The position numbers were made by a program, and so were the translations under genes. A model generated the notes under the pieces. That model did not search any database. It had not been told where the DNA came from and worked only from the letters and a program-made list of their open reading frames with translations. Below are positions 14,425 to 27,154 of a stretch of 64,000 nucleotides of DNA, one piece after another. The stretch covers positions 1,246,864 to 1,310,863 of the forward strand of contig NC_054572.1 in the NCBI RefSeq assembly GCF_017654505.1, read 5' to 3'. The first letter of the stretch is position 1. Each line of letters opens with the position of its first letter. The stretch comes from Polyodon spathula (taxonomy: Eukaryota; Chordata; Actinopteri; Acipenseriformes; Polyodontidae).

Positions 14425-15631
14425 TTATATATGTATAATACTTCTAAGTGTTTTATATTCAGCATCACTCAGTATGTGGACACTGCATATAAACAGGAGA
14501 GCTGATGTGATGCAGTACCAGTATGGGCCTGTTGCTTGTGGTTAGTTAGTTAGTACGTTCATGTGGTATAAAAACCTGCCCTCCAGACCCCATTAAAGTC
14601 CATATAACAAATACAAACAAAACTATTAAAATCATTTGACAATCATTGTGACTAGAAGTCCCCCTTTCTCATTGAAACACTTGTGAAAGCATGTTTGAAG
14701 TTTCTTTTGGGCTTACTAATCGTTTTGCTGGAGTGACTTCATGTTGGCTGATTTACCAAATATCTGCAACTAGAGCTGAAGAGCACCTCTCAAAACTCAG
14801 GCAAAAGCACCACAGCGCAGATCATATCAAAAAGTTAAAGCAACTCAATATTGGAGTAGTTCAGAATCATTGCAAACAACATAAAGGTAAGAAGATCTGA
14901 AGCTCTTGTACTGAATGTTTACAGAAACCTTACTTCATTTCCATTGGACTTGTACACACATCAAGTAGAAAGGAATACAGTGTTTAAAATATTACAGTAT
15001 TATACAATCGACCTTCAGAATTTAATGAGCTGTAGTTTTGGCTTTGTGGTTCATTTATCTTCCAGTAAAAACTATAACACAACAGGAAGGCGAAGAGGAT
15101 CTTCCTGCCAAAGGAACACTTTGTTCCCATGTAACAGTAAACATTTTAATTTATTTCAACAGCCTCCTCACCCATTGCCAGCCCCTCTGCTTGTAAACCA
15201 GGGAGATGACATCAATGCACTTGACACCAGCAAACCAATTACCCACAAGCACACACTTTTAGCACCAGGAACCTGCCATGTCCAAATGTTGTGATTAAAT
15301 ATCACTCTGTACAAATGGAGAGGAGGTTTATATAACTCAGTCTAACAGAAAGGTCAGAACTTAGGAGGAGAGGTTCTGATGCGGATCCAAGAATAGCAGA
15401 TGCAATGTGTTCACAGTTTAAACAGCAGGACGGCTTTGAAAAACAACAGCGACACACTCCCAGGTCTATGCTTAATAATCGTTTTTGTTTGGGTTTTAAT
15501 AACAGGTCGCAATTTTGTTTGTATATCGCATGCACTCAGCTCTTTCTCTCTGGTTAGCACCAACTCTTTGAAACTTTTTTCATTGTACTTAAAAGATCTA
15601 TTAATTCTCATTACAATTTTAAACTTTTTTT
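14425..15631. other. Unique non-coding stretch
   Basis: Two open frames (14691-14900 and 14944-15294) have no recognisable domain. No exon or element is recognised. Confidence 0.5.
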
Positions 15632-15651
15632 GAGAGAGAGAGAGAGAGAGA
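15632..15651. repeat. (GA)n microsatellite
   Basis: Ten GA units. Confidence 0.95.
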
Positions 15652-16231
15652 AATCCTATTAAAAAAACCCACTATCTAAGGATTATCTGACCTAGGACCT
15701 AACCTTGGCTCTATAATAAAAATATTAGAAAATAATAAACCCTATTAGGAAGCTTTTAATATTTACAGGGCTTTATTTTAACTCCATTTCCAAAGCTGAT
15801 AGATGTATTAATCAAACAGGGGTTACAGACACCTTGATTGATGGCAGAACTTGTATAATTCATGAATTAGGAGTTTAATTCAGTCTGATGTGCTTCTGCA
15901 AACTATGTAGTTAAACTTTGTCTTCATTAGGAACGATTTTATATGAACCAGTGGGACAGATTTACTGAGCTTTTGCTCTGTGCAAAAAGGTACAAACTTA
16001 CAGTAAATATATCCATTTCAGAAAACCTTAAAGTGTATCTTGCAGGGGGGTTTTTTTATCACTGAAATTGACGCAGCAGTGTTTATTAATAATATTAGCA
16101 TTATTATTTAAAAAAAAAAAAAAAAAATTTTATAGGCCACTATCAAAAGGGAAACCATTCTCGGCCTGTATGTCTGGCCTACAGGTTTGTGAGATGATAA
16201 TAATAATAGTAATAATACTATGATGAATATG
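15652..16231. other. Unique non-coding stretch
   Basis: AT-rich. An A17 run lies near 16111-16127 and a short TAATAATAG patch near 16196-16220 just before the THAP fragment. Confidence 0.5.
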
Positions 16232-16376
16232 TGCATGTGCTGGGGTTGCACGAACTCCAGCCTGTCAGGGCATCGGATGCGGTTTGTACAAGTCAAAAGA
16301 GAGGACTTCACTGCAAAACCAGTGCACTAAAAACAATTCTGTGGTTTGTGGCGTGCACTTTCCCGACAGTGATTAT
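16232..16376 (+). pseudogene. THAP zinc-finger domain fragment (frameshifted relic)
   Basis: From 16232 one frame reads CWGCTNSSLSGH and then RFVQVKREDF and TAKPVH before a stop. A neighbouring frame continues at about 16329 with KNNSVVCGVHFPDSDY. Together these follow the order of a THAP domain (C2CH): CxxC near the N-terminus, then the basic xxRxDF segment, then the C-x2-H-F block. The piece between SGH and RFVQ, which normally carries the HxFP motif and the conserved Trp, is missing. One frameshift separates the two halves. THAP domains bind DNA in P-element-type transposases and in host THAP proteins. Which one this came from cannot be told from 145 bp. It is too short and broken to be functional. 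Confidence 0.5.
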
Positions 16377-16528
16377 CTTGTCAGTTGTCGATCCCCACTT
16401 AATCGCTGCCTCTGTTGTTCAGTGGGATCCCGCTGCAGTCGCCATGTTTGTTTACCTTTTCGTACGTAACTTCTGGTATGAATCTGGTTGAAGGGGTGTG
16501 GCCATACACCACACGTTATCCATCACAT

Positions 16529-16641
16529 CTTTGGTGTTTCTTTCTTATCGATTCAGAAATGTCAATACATTTCTGATTAGATTTCATCAATAGAAATAAA
16601 ATAGTTTTTATGCAATTAAAAAATATTAAGAAACACCAAAG
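16529..16641. repeat. Nested inverted repeat (small hairpin element)
   Basis: CTTTGGTGTTTCTT at 16529-16542 is matched by its exact inverse complement AAGAAACACCAAAG at 16628-16641. Inside it a second perfect stem, TCAGAAATG (16553-16561) and CATTTCTGA (16568-16576), encloses a 6-nt loop. The total is 113 bp, with no coding capacity. It may be a tiny MITE, or one end of the element that contributed the THAP fragment 150 bp upstream; neither is proven. Confidence 0.6.
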
Positions 16642-17781
16642 AGTGTTTGACCTGCAAGATATTTAACTTGGGCCTTGTCTATTTAAGAACATTGATAGTA
16701 ACTCAATATTGGGTCAACAGAACACAACAAACCACTCAACACAATTGCAAACATCATGAAAAATATTGTTTAAATCATTGAAGGAAAAGGTCTTTGTTAA
16801 AAACCAGCTCCTCTGCAAGGCATGTGTGTCTCCTAAGTGTATTTGTTACTTTGCAAGTAAATAAAATGCCACAATTATTAATATTTGTATTTATATAGTG
16901 GAGGTATTCATATCTGTTATGATTGCTTGAATACCACAATGGTGTAGATTCTCAAAACTACTTGCTCCAAAATATCATTATATTTTCAGAAAGTAATGGC
17001 ATGTCCAATAAAATTACCATACCAAAAAAAAAAAACCCGAAAAAAAAACAACATTGATATTTGACGCTGGAACATGTGAGTAGTCTTAAGATGTTTCTTA
17101 TTCATTTTAGAATTGTAAAAAGTCCCCCCCCCCCCACCTCCATCAGACAAAAATAATGGTAATGATGATTTTGGAGTAAATAGCTTTGAAGCTTTGAGGA
17201 CGTAGCTCAACGTGTTTTTAAAACTCTATCACAGTCTTACACAATGAGTACCCCACTGCTGAGGTGCACACCTATAGGTTGTTCATTTCTAGTCTAAATC
17301 TTAGCAAACGTTCAAATGGAGGAAACGCTTAGCAAGTCTTTAAAGACCGCGGTACATGCATGGAAAACATCAGGCAGGAAATGAGAACTGTATTTCATAA
17401 AATAAAGAAGAAATGTAAAAGCCATTTGACTCCATATGTTCATTGCATTTCCACTCTAATTGGAGCATGAGGAGTTTATAACTAAAACAGTCTAGTATTT
17501 CACAGGAAACAAATCCCAACATGGATTGCTACGGGATTGTTATTTCAGATGCCGGGGACATTGCTTATTATATTCCGCCGATGCAGCGTTAATAAAAAGT
17601 CTTGATGTTTGCAACGTTAGGAACAGTTGGTCATTGTAGTAAAGTGAACAGGAGGCAGATCTAGCAATGTGATAGATGATGTGGTTGTGTTCTGATACAT
17701 TCTGGGACTTCTGTTTTTTTTCCAGTTAATTTTCATGAGATTATTTAGCAATTCCTTAACATTTTGACTACGTTCCTCAAA

Positions 17782-17784
<3 letters not shown>
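16642..17784. other. Unique non-coding stretch
   Basis: AT-rich, with a C12 run at 17124-17135. No gene or element is recognised. Confidence 0.55.

Positions 17785-17862
<78 letters not shown>
17785..17862. repeat. (TG)n microsatellite
   Basis: 39 uninterrupted TG units, Z-DNA-prone. Confidence 0.97.
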
Positions 17863-17865
<3 letters not shown>

Positions 17866-19493
17866 GGTTGAATAATAAAACACACATTTTGATAAAAATG
17901 ATTAATAATTGTCTTGGCAAGCTGTTTAGTACTATATGAAAGACAATTTTGCAGAAAACCCACACTGTTTTTGCAATCACACATGCATCTGAAATACCCA
18001 ACGACATTATCCAAAGCATTGAAGTGGTAAAGAAATGACATTTTTCCCTGTTAATTACTTGAAAGTATCCATTCCTGTACATGATGGCAGTATACCAGCA
18101 AGATAATGGAGCCCAGTTCTGGTAGATTGCAGTGTGGCCAATAATAACTTTCAAGAATGGGACACAGTAAATGGATGATCACAAAAATACTGATGTATCT
18201 GGATTTGCTAAAGTCTCCACAAGAATCTGTCATTCTGCAGCTGGGGAAACAGAAGCAGGAGATCTCGGGAAAATAAGAGGCCTGCATAACTGGATGTACA
18301 CCCGACTCATGTGACCATGACAACCGCTTAAGATTGGCAGGATAAATTCATAGCCAGTTTGGTTTTATCACCACATTGTCTGCATTGAAATCATTTAGTA
18401 ATTTGCTTTTGGGAAAAGTTAAAAACATATATATATATTTTTTTTTACAAATCTCTGTGGTTTTATTCTAGATAAAAACACTCAAGGCGTTTCTTGCTCA
18501 TTGTGTTCTTTGATACAAGCGAGTAGATTAAATCCACAACAGCATTTTCAAGAAGGCATATTAAATGGGGTGCAGAAAAGGACAGAGATTCCGTGTTTAA
18601 TTGTGCAGACACACGCAAGCATTCCTAACCTTAGTAGCAATGCTGGTTTTTACATTGTCATGTATGTGTGGATATCCCAATGTAAGTTCTATGAAAGCAT
18701 GGGACTCATAACATGTTAACGATTTATTAGATTGATTTTAAAAAAAGGCCTTCAAGTTTAGTATTGATTTCAGACACAATGCTATGGCAGAGCTTCATGA
18801 AGCAGTATGCAATTACTGTACATTATCTGAAGCCTGATGTCACATGTTCAAGAGATGGCTCTATACATATTCATGATAGATTTCTAGCAATTAGTGAAAC
18901 ATCCCTTGTACATATTCATGATGTGAGCCCAGCAGTTCCAAACAAAGACCCTTAACTGTCCAAGGAAGGGTCTATTAACACAGCAACTGTGTCAGAAATA
19001 ATAGCGCTGAATTGATAGTAATTCACCCAGACAGTAGACAGTAGCGTACATGGGCTGCTTTACGTTTCTGCAGGGAATAATACAATTGCTGCATGATAAG
19101 AACACATTGGACTGGATTTTATTTTTACTCGTACTGTTTTATAAAGTTTTTATGAATGATCGGATTCATATTAAACTTCTCAAGAGATACAGAGAGTATC
19201 CATTTCAGATTTGTCTCACTGTGGTTCACTTCGCAGCAATAGTTCAAACCAGAACCCTAGTCCTCAGGAAAGGCATTAGATTAATTCTGGTGAGTGGCCA
19301 TTAGAAAGACAATCTGTTTGAAGTGTTATCAAGCATCACAGCTTGCCCATGGCACACTGATGGCATCATTATCTGGATGCTTGCATCTCCTCTGCTCCGG
19401 TTCACCTCAATGGTGACGGTGCTTTTGAAGGAGTAGGGAGAGGGAGCTATTCACATGCGGGGAACAGACGAGAGAAATCCACACAGGCTACTA
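17863..19493. other. Unique non-coding stretch
   Basis: No gene is recognised. TACATATTCATGAT occurs twice (18864-18877 and 18909-18922), a 45-bp-spaced direct repeat that could be a pair of factor-binding sites or chance. Confidence 0.5.
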
Positions 19494-19544
19494 CAACAAT
19501 AGAGAATGAAACGCAATGCAACAATAGAGAATGAAACGCAAATG
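19494..19544. repeat. Two-copy 25-bp tandem duplication
   Basis: Unit CAACAATAGAGAATGAAACG plus CAATG at 19494-19518 is repeated at 19519-19544 with one inserted A. The near identity implies a recent slip. Confidence 0.95.
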
Positions 19545-22500
19545 CAAGAGAGTAGGGAACTTGATCTGCAGCATAATGGGGTTTCTCCTGGATAAACGGC
19601 AGGATAGAAATGTTATTCTAACTATTGATTCTTTCTTTTAAGACAGGAAGTTTGCCAGTTACAGTAGGGTCTTGCTTTACTATATTTGCTGATGTGAGCG
19701 AAGCACGAATATGCCAAGCAATTCATCCCAGCATGGCAGTGTCCTGGCTCCCAGTCCTCAGCCATAACCAGGATCCACGAGCCCCAAGTCCTCTTTATGT
19801 TTGAAAGCGTTTATTCACTTTGTTTTGATGGGCCCACATGAGAAGCCACTCTCAATGTAAGGCAGCCATGTAACATAAACACAAAAAACAAACAAAAGGA
19901 CCAAAATTTGGTAAGAAAATGAATTAATTCAAATAATACAGCATCTGAAAAGAGGATAAAACTATGCACACAGTTTGATAATTGTTTGAATACTTGGAAA
20001 AATATTCTTAAGGTAAATGTTTAGATTTTGTTGTCTTAATTTTGACCGGTAGCCTAATTATATATATAATTGTCAATAACATTCTAAGGGTGATAAATGG
20101 TTATTACAAAGAAAGTGGCCACAGTCGAAACCTATAGCAGGCAATATTACCTGAGTTAGCATTCCCATTGTCATTGTATCACAGAAAAAGCAAGACCCTG
20201 CAAACAGGCTGAGGCTGTGTTTTTCTTCAGTGGTAAGATCATTACAAGTGCAGGGTTGAGGTTCAGAGCCAAAACGAATTTATCATCTTATCATATACTG
20301 TGTGTTACCTCCTAGTCAGGAGCCCCAGACACACATCATCTAACAAAACTGTCATAACGAAAGTTATACCCCAAAAGGTTGCGGACATTACTCTCCTTTA
20401 AAAACTGCAGGAAGGCTGACTGTAAAGACCACCAGTGTACCTCAAGGATGGACAAGGAACAAGTCTTTTTAACTTCAAGACGTAATCTCAAGTTACAGGA
20501 GCTCAGTTGATTTAAGGTCCATTTACATTATTTTTCATCCTCTGAAACCAGCAGTAAGGCCTGAGCAGCGTTAAACATTTTCTGCTTTAATTTATTGTGG
20601 GTAGGATGAGTAATTACTCTCCTGGTCCCCGAAGCTTCATAACTCTCCTTCTGTCTGTCACACACCTGCTAGTTTTTGTTTGGCAGATTCCAAACTTGTA
20701 AAGTATATGCAGGTTTCTGTAAATAGTTTGGCAAATATAAAAACATGAAAAGAAACATAAAATGTTCCTTCCTGATGAATTTCAATGATGAAGTAATCCA
20801 TTCTTTATAAATTATGCACATATTAATATAAGCTGCCACCCTAAGGTGTTATCAAGAATGAGGATGGGAAAGCTGTGAGTAGAAATACATACTAAGAAAA
20901 CCTTTGGTCATACATGTTAAAGTATACAGCACAGACTTTACCCTTTTTCTATCAAAAAATAAAACCTACTACAAAAATAAAAATACATTTCCCAGTGCTG
21001 CTGGGCAATGTCCCGCCTTCCCGAGTTGTATCTGTCATTGATTCGTTCTGAATACTTTAAACCCGCCCCAACTACTGAGTGACAGCACATTCCTACATTT
21101 CGATTGGAAAACGAGATTACAATCAGGAATGGAGGCTTCTTAGCGGGATTTAAAGCTGTATTACAGTTAAGATCTGAAGAATTTAAAAGATAATTGTGGC
21201 GAAATGTACAAAAATGCCTCCACACAAAAACCCCAGGAGAATGTGCCTGTGACCAGAGGGATTTCAAAAGAAAGAAGGTACAACTTAAGTGTGTAAGTAC
21301 ATATTCTGACAAAAAAAAAAAACAGTCAAGCATTTTGGAAAGTAACCGAAAACACTAATTTCATACAGTATATCAAAAACGAAAGCCCCGAAGAAAACGA
21401 TTTACATAAAACTCAAAAATAGCTAAAAAACAAGCACCGAAGAATACAATCAATAAAACCTGAAAAACCGAAGCACTAGCAATGCAGCCAGGACACCACC
21501 AGGCTAAGGGGTCAATTAGATGAAACTTTACCCGGGGATATGCCACAGCTGGATTCTTGTAGAACATTTCACGGCGCTGGTAGATCACCCTGGATTCAAT
21601 CCCCTATCCATGGTTATGCCCAGTGATTACCATTAAAAAGTATTTGATACAATCCAGGTACAGTAAGATTCCCCATTCAGGCTTATCCAGTAGTTTGGTC
21701 AAATCAACCTCCTGGTATTATGACTATAAAATGTATAAGTGCCGTAAAGTTCCTAATAGTAGCCTACTGTAACAGTACAATAATAGACACTCTGGAAATG
21801 CAATTTAAAGTTATATTAGCTGGGAAAGAGGACTGATACAGTAGCAGGCTTCATTTTTTTACTGTGCATGTAATTGTTGTGTATCACAGTCCCCTCTGAG
21901 CATTTATTGGGGCTGTGCAATTATTAGGAGTTTTATGGTCCTGCACTTACACTGTTTTTATAATTGAATGATAATTACTTGACTTCACCTGCCCCGGATC
22001 TAAGCTACCACACTGCTACCAAAACCTGCACAAATTAAAAACAAAATTACAGTAAACGGAGGGATTGTTTTTGATTGATCATTTAATAAAGTCTGAGACA
22101 TAAATCGAGACCCCCAAATTAATATCCTGTTTAAAAAAATGATGGGGGTGAATTGGAGCAGGCCAGGACCTTGTCAGACTTGTAGAGTCTCTCCTGCAGC
22201 AGCAAACCACAGCCTCGTCCAATTGCCAGACATTTTGACACTATTATGCTGTTGTGTCATGGTATTAATGCCCCAGTATTGTGACACGTACATTATAATG
22301 TCACCGTGAATCTGGAAAGTGACCTTATTATGCCAGGCATACAGCGTCATTCTGTGTAGTTTCTTTCACTTCTGAGATATTTAAGAGCTGGGTTTAGCGC
22401 TTGTGAAATGCTGGCAACTGGCAGCCTCGGAGGTATGAACCATGCAGGGGCTTACTGGGAACCAACACTGCATTCCCAGCAATTCAAACCCAGCTCAAGT

Positions 22501-24485
22501 CAATTCACGTTTAGAGATGAAGGGAATGTGGCTCATTAAAAGGCAAGGCAATGTATTTATTAATCGTCATGTTGTAACCTACAAGTTCCGTTCTCTCAGG
22601 ATCTCGACTGTACGCACTGTTATGCTAAGATCCCAATAAATGATCTCATGATCGCGACATGACGGTTTGTATTTATTTTTTTTTGCATGGCCTCAATGAG
22701 TAAATAAATCCAACCTCTGTGCAGAGTGCATGTGTTAGGGTCGGATCCTCTATTTAGGTGTCCAGTAAACGTGTTCAAATTGCCAACCCAGTTTCTAGTG
22801 TTCTCAAAAGTAAACACAGATACGCAGGAATCGCACCAAAAGGGGCCCCGCACAGCTCCCAGTGTCTTTCTCTTACCCAGTACAGCAGCCCCAGTATGCC
22901 TCCCAGTCATCGCCAAGCATATTACACATCTCCATTTAAATGTGTAATTTAAAGTTCTTAAAATGGAGCATTGTGCTCATTTCATAAAAGGCAGTGCGGA
23001 AGAGATTAAACTTGAAGTCATTATATCTCCATAAAAGGGAATTTTTCTCCGCTTGGAATTAAGTAATATATTTTTTCTTGATGACTTCTACATTGTAATG
23101 TGAAGGCCCAGGATTGATTTTATTCACCTCAAAAGCGGATGAATGGAGGTCCATTCCACAAAGACAATGAAGCAAGCCGACAGCACGGCACCCCATAGGG
23201 AGCTAAAACCTAGACATGTAGGTTACCAGGACCCATTTTTATATTAAAAGGTTTCTTTTGTTAAGAAATGCAGACTTCACAAAATCAATTGAACTGCTTG
23301 TCTTTTTCTTCTTTATTACCAGATTTTTTTTCTAAGCTATTTGTCTCTCAGTCTCAATTTTAATATTTCTCTGTAACGAGGGTTATATAACTGTCTGTAG
23401 CAATAAGTACCAATAGCAGAAGTTTGAGTCTCTTCCTGCGTTATTTTTTAATACTTTGTTTTTAAAGAGTCTTTCTTTTTAAACTGGCATCCTTATAATT
23501 ACCTACTACTGACTTTTTTTTTTATTAAATATATTTAAAATATCATTTGAAGAAGCCTGTGTTTTCTTTGGAGTGAGACCAAAGCAAGTCTTATTTTAGT
23601 TTGGTAGCACTCACAAACACACGTTCTTTTATTTATTATTATTTAATAATAAATAGTTTTATGTATTATTTTTCCACTGCTACCCAGGACTCTGCACAGA
23701 TGTGGCCTAGCTTGTTTACAACCAGGTTGAGTTGTGGGTGTTTATTGAAAATGCTCTGGGAGCAACAGATGAGTTTTATAAAAACAAATTAGGACATATT
23801 TTGTTTGCGGCGAGTAGAAATTACCTCAGATGTTTTGGCTCGCAAACGTGGCAACAATTGCACTGCTCTGTAAACTACCTGTCATTCCAGGGAGGATTAA
23901 TGTATCTTAACCCTTGACCTTTGAAAAGCTGTAGGAATCAGTCAACGTTCCTCTGCTGCAGCTGGTTTAAATGCACACTGCTTAACGAGGGCTTTTGAGG
24001 TTTGAGCCACTTGCTGTCCGCTGTCTTGACCATGTAGCTGATCACGCTGTTTTATGTCTAACAAACTGGCATTTTAATTATTTCTTTTTAAGTTATAATA
24101 ATATGCTGTTCAGTCCTTTCGCTGTTTTTTCAACTGTTTAAAGAAACTGCATTGGGGCCGTGCCTGGTGCCTGACGTGCTTTACAGACACAGAAGAGAGC
24201 CACAAGCGAGGAGCCATGTTTTCATGATCTTTGAACACAAATGCTTACGCATTTACTGGACTTTGCAACAGTATTTCTACTTAGCAGTGACACCTTTTCC
24301 TGTGCAATGCATGACTCAAATTCCTAACTACAGTAAGTCCTGAAAAAATACATCTTTCTTTATCCTTGGTAGTTCTTTTTTCTTACTTCATGTAGCTCCT
24401 TCAGATTGTTGTGAAAGAAATGGCATTGTTATATTGTATAATTATCTACACTATTCTATTGTGCAGTATCTTCAGTATCTTCATT

Positions 24486-24488
<3 letters not shown>
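19545..24488. other. Long unique non-coding stretch
   Basis: About 4.9 kb without simple repeats longer than a few units or a recognisable transposon. The parts at about 21880-22000 and 22130-22400 have the balanced, complex composition typical of conserved non-coding elements. Open frames such as 20938-21333 (minus) and 22620-22916 (minus) show no domain. Confidence 0.5.

Positions 24489-24569
<81 letters not shown>
24489..24569. repeat. (TA)n microsatellite
   Basis: About 40 uninterrupted TA units. Confidence 0.97.
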
Positions 24570-24574
<5 letters not shown>

Positions 24575-24798
24575 GGCCTGTGCTGCCCATACCTGTTGCT
24601 GTTGAAAAGCCTTGAAGGTACTTGTATGACTGTGGCTCATGCTGTTCAGAAGGCTTTTCAAGAGGATTTGGGGGAACTCAAGACCATGTGTGAGCGTAAA
24701 TTCTTTTAAACCGCACTAAATAAAGACACAGTGCCTGGTGCCTAAAGCTTGAACATAAAATCCATGAATACAAGATGAACATAAAGATACTGCCTCTG

Positions 24799-24800
<2 letters not shown>

Positions 24801-24874
<74 letters not shown>
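24801..24874. repeat. Compound (GT)15(AT)22 microsatellite
   Basis: GT at 24801-24830 passes directly into AT at 24831-24874. Confidence 0.97.
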
Positions 24875-24877
<3 letters not shown>

Positions 24878-26092
24878 ATTAATAATGCCTGAAGATGGGG
24901 AAAATACATATTTGAATTTTGAAATTTATAACAGGTATACATATTTAATTAAAAATAAACAACTTGAAGAAACACTACTGAATCCAGTAATTTTGAAGCT
25001 GGCATGTATTTTCAGTTAAGGATTCACTGTTGTGTATTCTTCTAATTAATGTGTTTATGCAATTAACTTCTGCATAGACAAAGCAGATAACCTCAACCAC
25101 CTTTCAGTTTGAATGCTCACTCTGTTAGCTGCAGCAAAAAGCCTAGAGACTCTCCTATAAACTTTTCATAATATTGTTTAAGCCTTTTTCTATAGATCAT
25201 TCAAACAGCTTGCAAGAATATTCTGTTGTATTGAAGCTCTTATCGTGGTTTAATGCGCTTTCAAGCAGCAGTCATATCTGCCAAACCACAGACAAGGTTT
25301 GAACAATACTGAACCTTGAACTATAGTTACTCTTAGTGCATGGAAGTCTGATTTTCTTTAGGAGAGAAAACATCCAAGAGATCGATTAATCTAGCGAGTC
25401 ATGAATGTCTACCGCATATCCCGCTTATATAAGTGGTTAATTAGTTTGGAGTAATTGGCAAAACCCTCCCATTACAGAGGCTAATTGAACAAAATCGATG
25501 CACTCTGCCACTTATCAACAAGTGGTTCAAAACAGAAAGCTGCATTCAATACAACAGGTCCTTCTTGACAACAATATTTCCCCTTGATAAAAGGAGAGAC
25601 ATTTTTGCCTCGTTCATGTGCGCTCAGTAGTAATGGGAAACAGAAAGTCTCTTTGTATAATAACCTGCTGTATCATTTCCAAGGCTTCAGGCCTTCTGGT
25701 GTCCTACTGTGTGGCAATCGGTTTGGAAGTGCAAGACCACTGTAAAATATGTCTGCTTCCCAGTTTGGCGCATTAATGGTTTATTGAAGGAAATAGGGGT
25801 CCACCTTTTGACCAGTTTCAATTGCTTTCACTCTATCTGTTCTGGTTAAGAAAAGCTCCCCTCTGCTGTTTTATTCATACTAATCATGTGCAATGTTTAA
25901 GGGAAGAACTAAGAACTCCCCCTGCTGCTACTGCAAGTGGTAGCAGAAACAGGAGCAAGCCTGTTTGTGGTCACTGAGTGAGTGAATGGCTGGAAGCTGT
26001 AGGAGTGTGTGAAGAAAGGACTGGTGTCCCAAAGCCACCTTTCAGAGAATGTAAATAACAGACCTGTTTTCTAACCTTGGACGAATGCAATA
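24875..26092. other. Unique non-coding stretch
   Basis: No gene is recognised. It contains the candidate regulatory block at 25380-25560, listed separately. Confidence 0.5.
25380..25560. promoter_or_regulatory. Candidate conserved non-coding block
   Basis: This is dense, non-repetitive sequence with clustered homeodomain-like cores (GATTAATC, GGTTAATTAG, GAGTAATTGG, GCTAATTG), an ATCGAT site and the short palindrome CCACTTATCAACAAGTGG at about 25510-25527. The composition resembles developmental enhancers. This is inference without any alignment. Confidence 0.25.
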
Positions 26093-26138
26093 AACACACA
26101 CACACACACACATACACACACACACACACACATACATA
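26093..26138. repeat. (CA)n microsatellite with CATA breaks
   Basis: CA units interrupted by CATAC at about 26111 and 26131. Confidence 0.95.
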
Positions 26139-26949
26139 CCAGGGAATATGTTGTAGAGAAAGCACAGGCATGAAGCACTGTTGACTGGTCAATACCCCAA
26201 TTGTATTTAATTTATTTATTCTTTTTTTTTTTTTTTCCATGCAGCATCCGTAAGCACATTTTGGTCTTTTAATTCAATCCAAAAAATTGGTTCTGACAAT
26301 GGCAGGTCTCCAGAGAGTTTGGCTAGAGAGCTGATAAGATCAATCCCCTTGCCAAGTTAACTGGAACATGTTGCTCTTAAACCACATAGTTTACTGTTTA
26401 GATAATCCTGTTTATTCAAAGATTTCCTAGACGGATTGTTAAACACTGAAATTGACCAGTAATTGGAAGATATAGGGCCTGTTATCTTCTCCTCACCATA
26501 GTTTGGAAGACAAAGTGACCAGCTGTCATGTCTAATTGTTCATAGGGAGAGAGTAGAAGGTTTAGATCGTCCTATCTGATATACAGTAATGTTGTTACCT
26601 TGTTTGTCCATGTAACTTTGGGGCACAAAGCAACCTGCAATGGTTAGCAGCAAAGACTTGAACTTCAATGCCATGCAGTAGCACTACAGTCCAATAGAAA
26701 TAGCAGGACAATGGTATGAGCCATTGGTAGCATGGTACCACAGTGGTTATATTTTGACACACCGTGCTGTGCTGGAGAGGTGGTATCCCAATAGTACTTG
26801 CTGTACCATGGTACCATATCGGCATCTGTGTGCTATCCTATCCTATCTGCACCACTTTGTGCCAGATCCATTGTGTGGAAAGGGATTTCAAATTATCCGC
26901 TAGTTTGCAGCTAGTATTCTTTCACCAGAAAACCGTAGCCTTAAAAGGC

Positions 26950-27154
26950 TGTGTGTGCATGTGTGTATGTGCATGCATGTGTGTGTGTGTGTGTGTGTGT
27001 GTGTTTCAGTGTGTTTGTGTGTGTGTGTGTGTGCGTGTGTGTGCAAGTGTGTTCGTGTGTGTGTGTGTGTCTGTGTGCATGCATGTGTGTGTGTGTATGC
27101 ATGTGTTTCAGTGTGTTTGTGTGTGTGTGCATGCATGCGTGCATGTGTGTGTTC
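26950..27154. repeat. Degenerate (TG)n tract with about 102-bp internal duplication
   Basis: About 200 bp of TG with GCATGCAT and TTCAG interruptions. The phrase GTGTTTCAGTGTGTTTGTG occurs near 27001 and again near 27103, so a segment of about 102 bp was duplicated. All long Cys/Val and His/Thr frames here are artefacts. Confidence 0.9.

Noticed and set aside
26700..26830. Palindromic CATGGTACCAT motifs suggesting an inverted-repeat element
   Set aside because: The pairing is limited to about 10 bp and does not extend.
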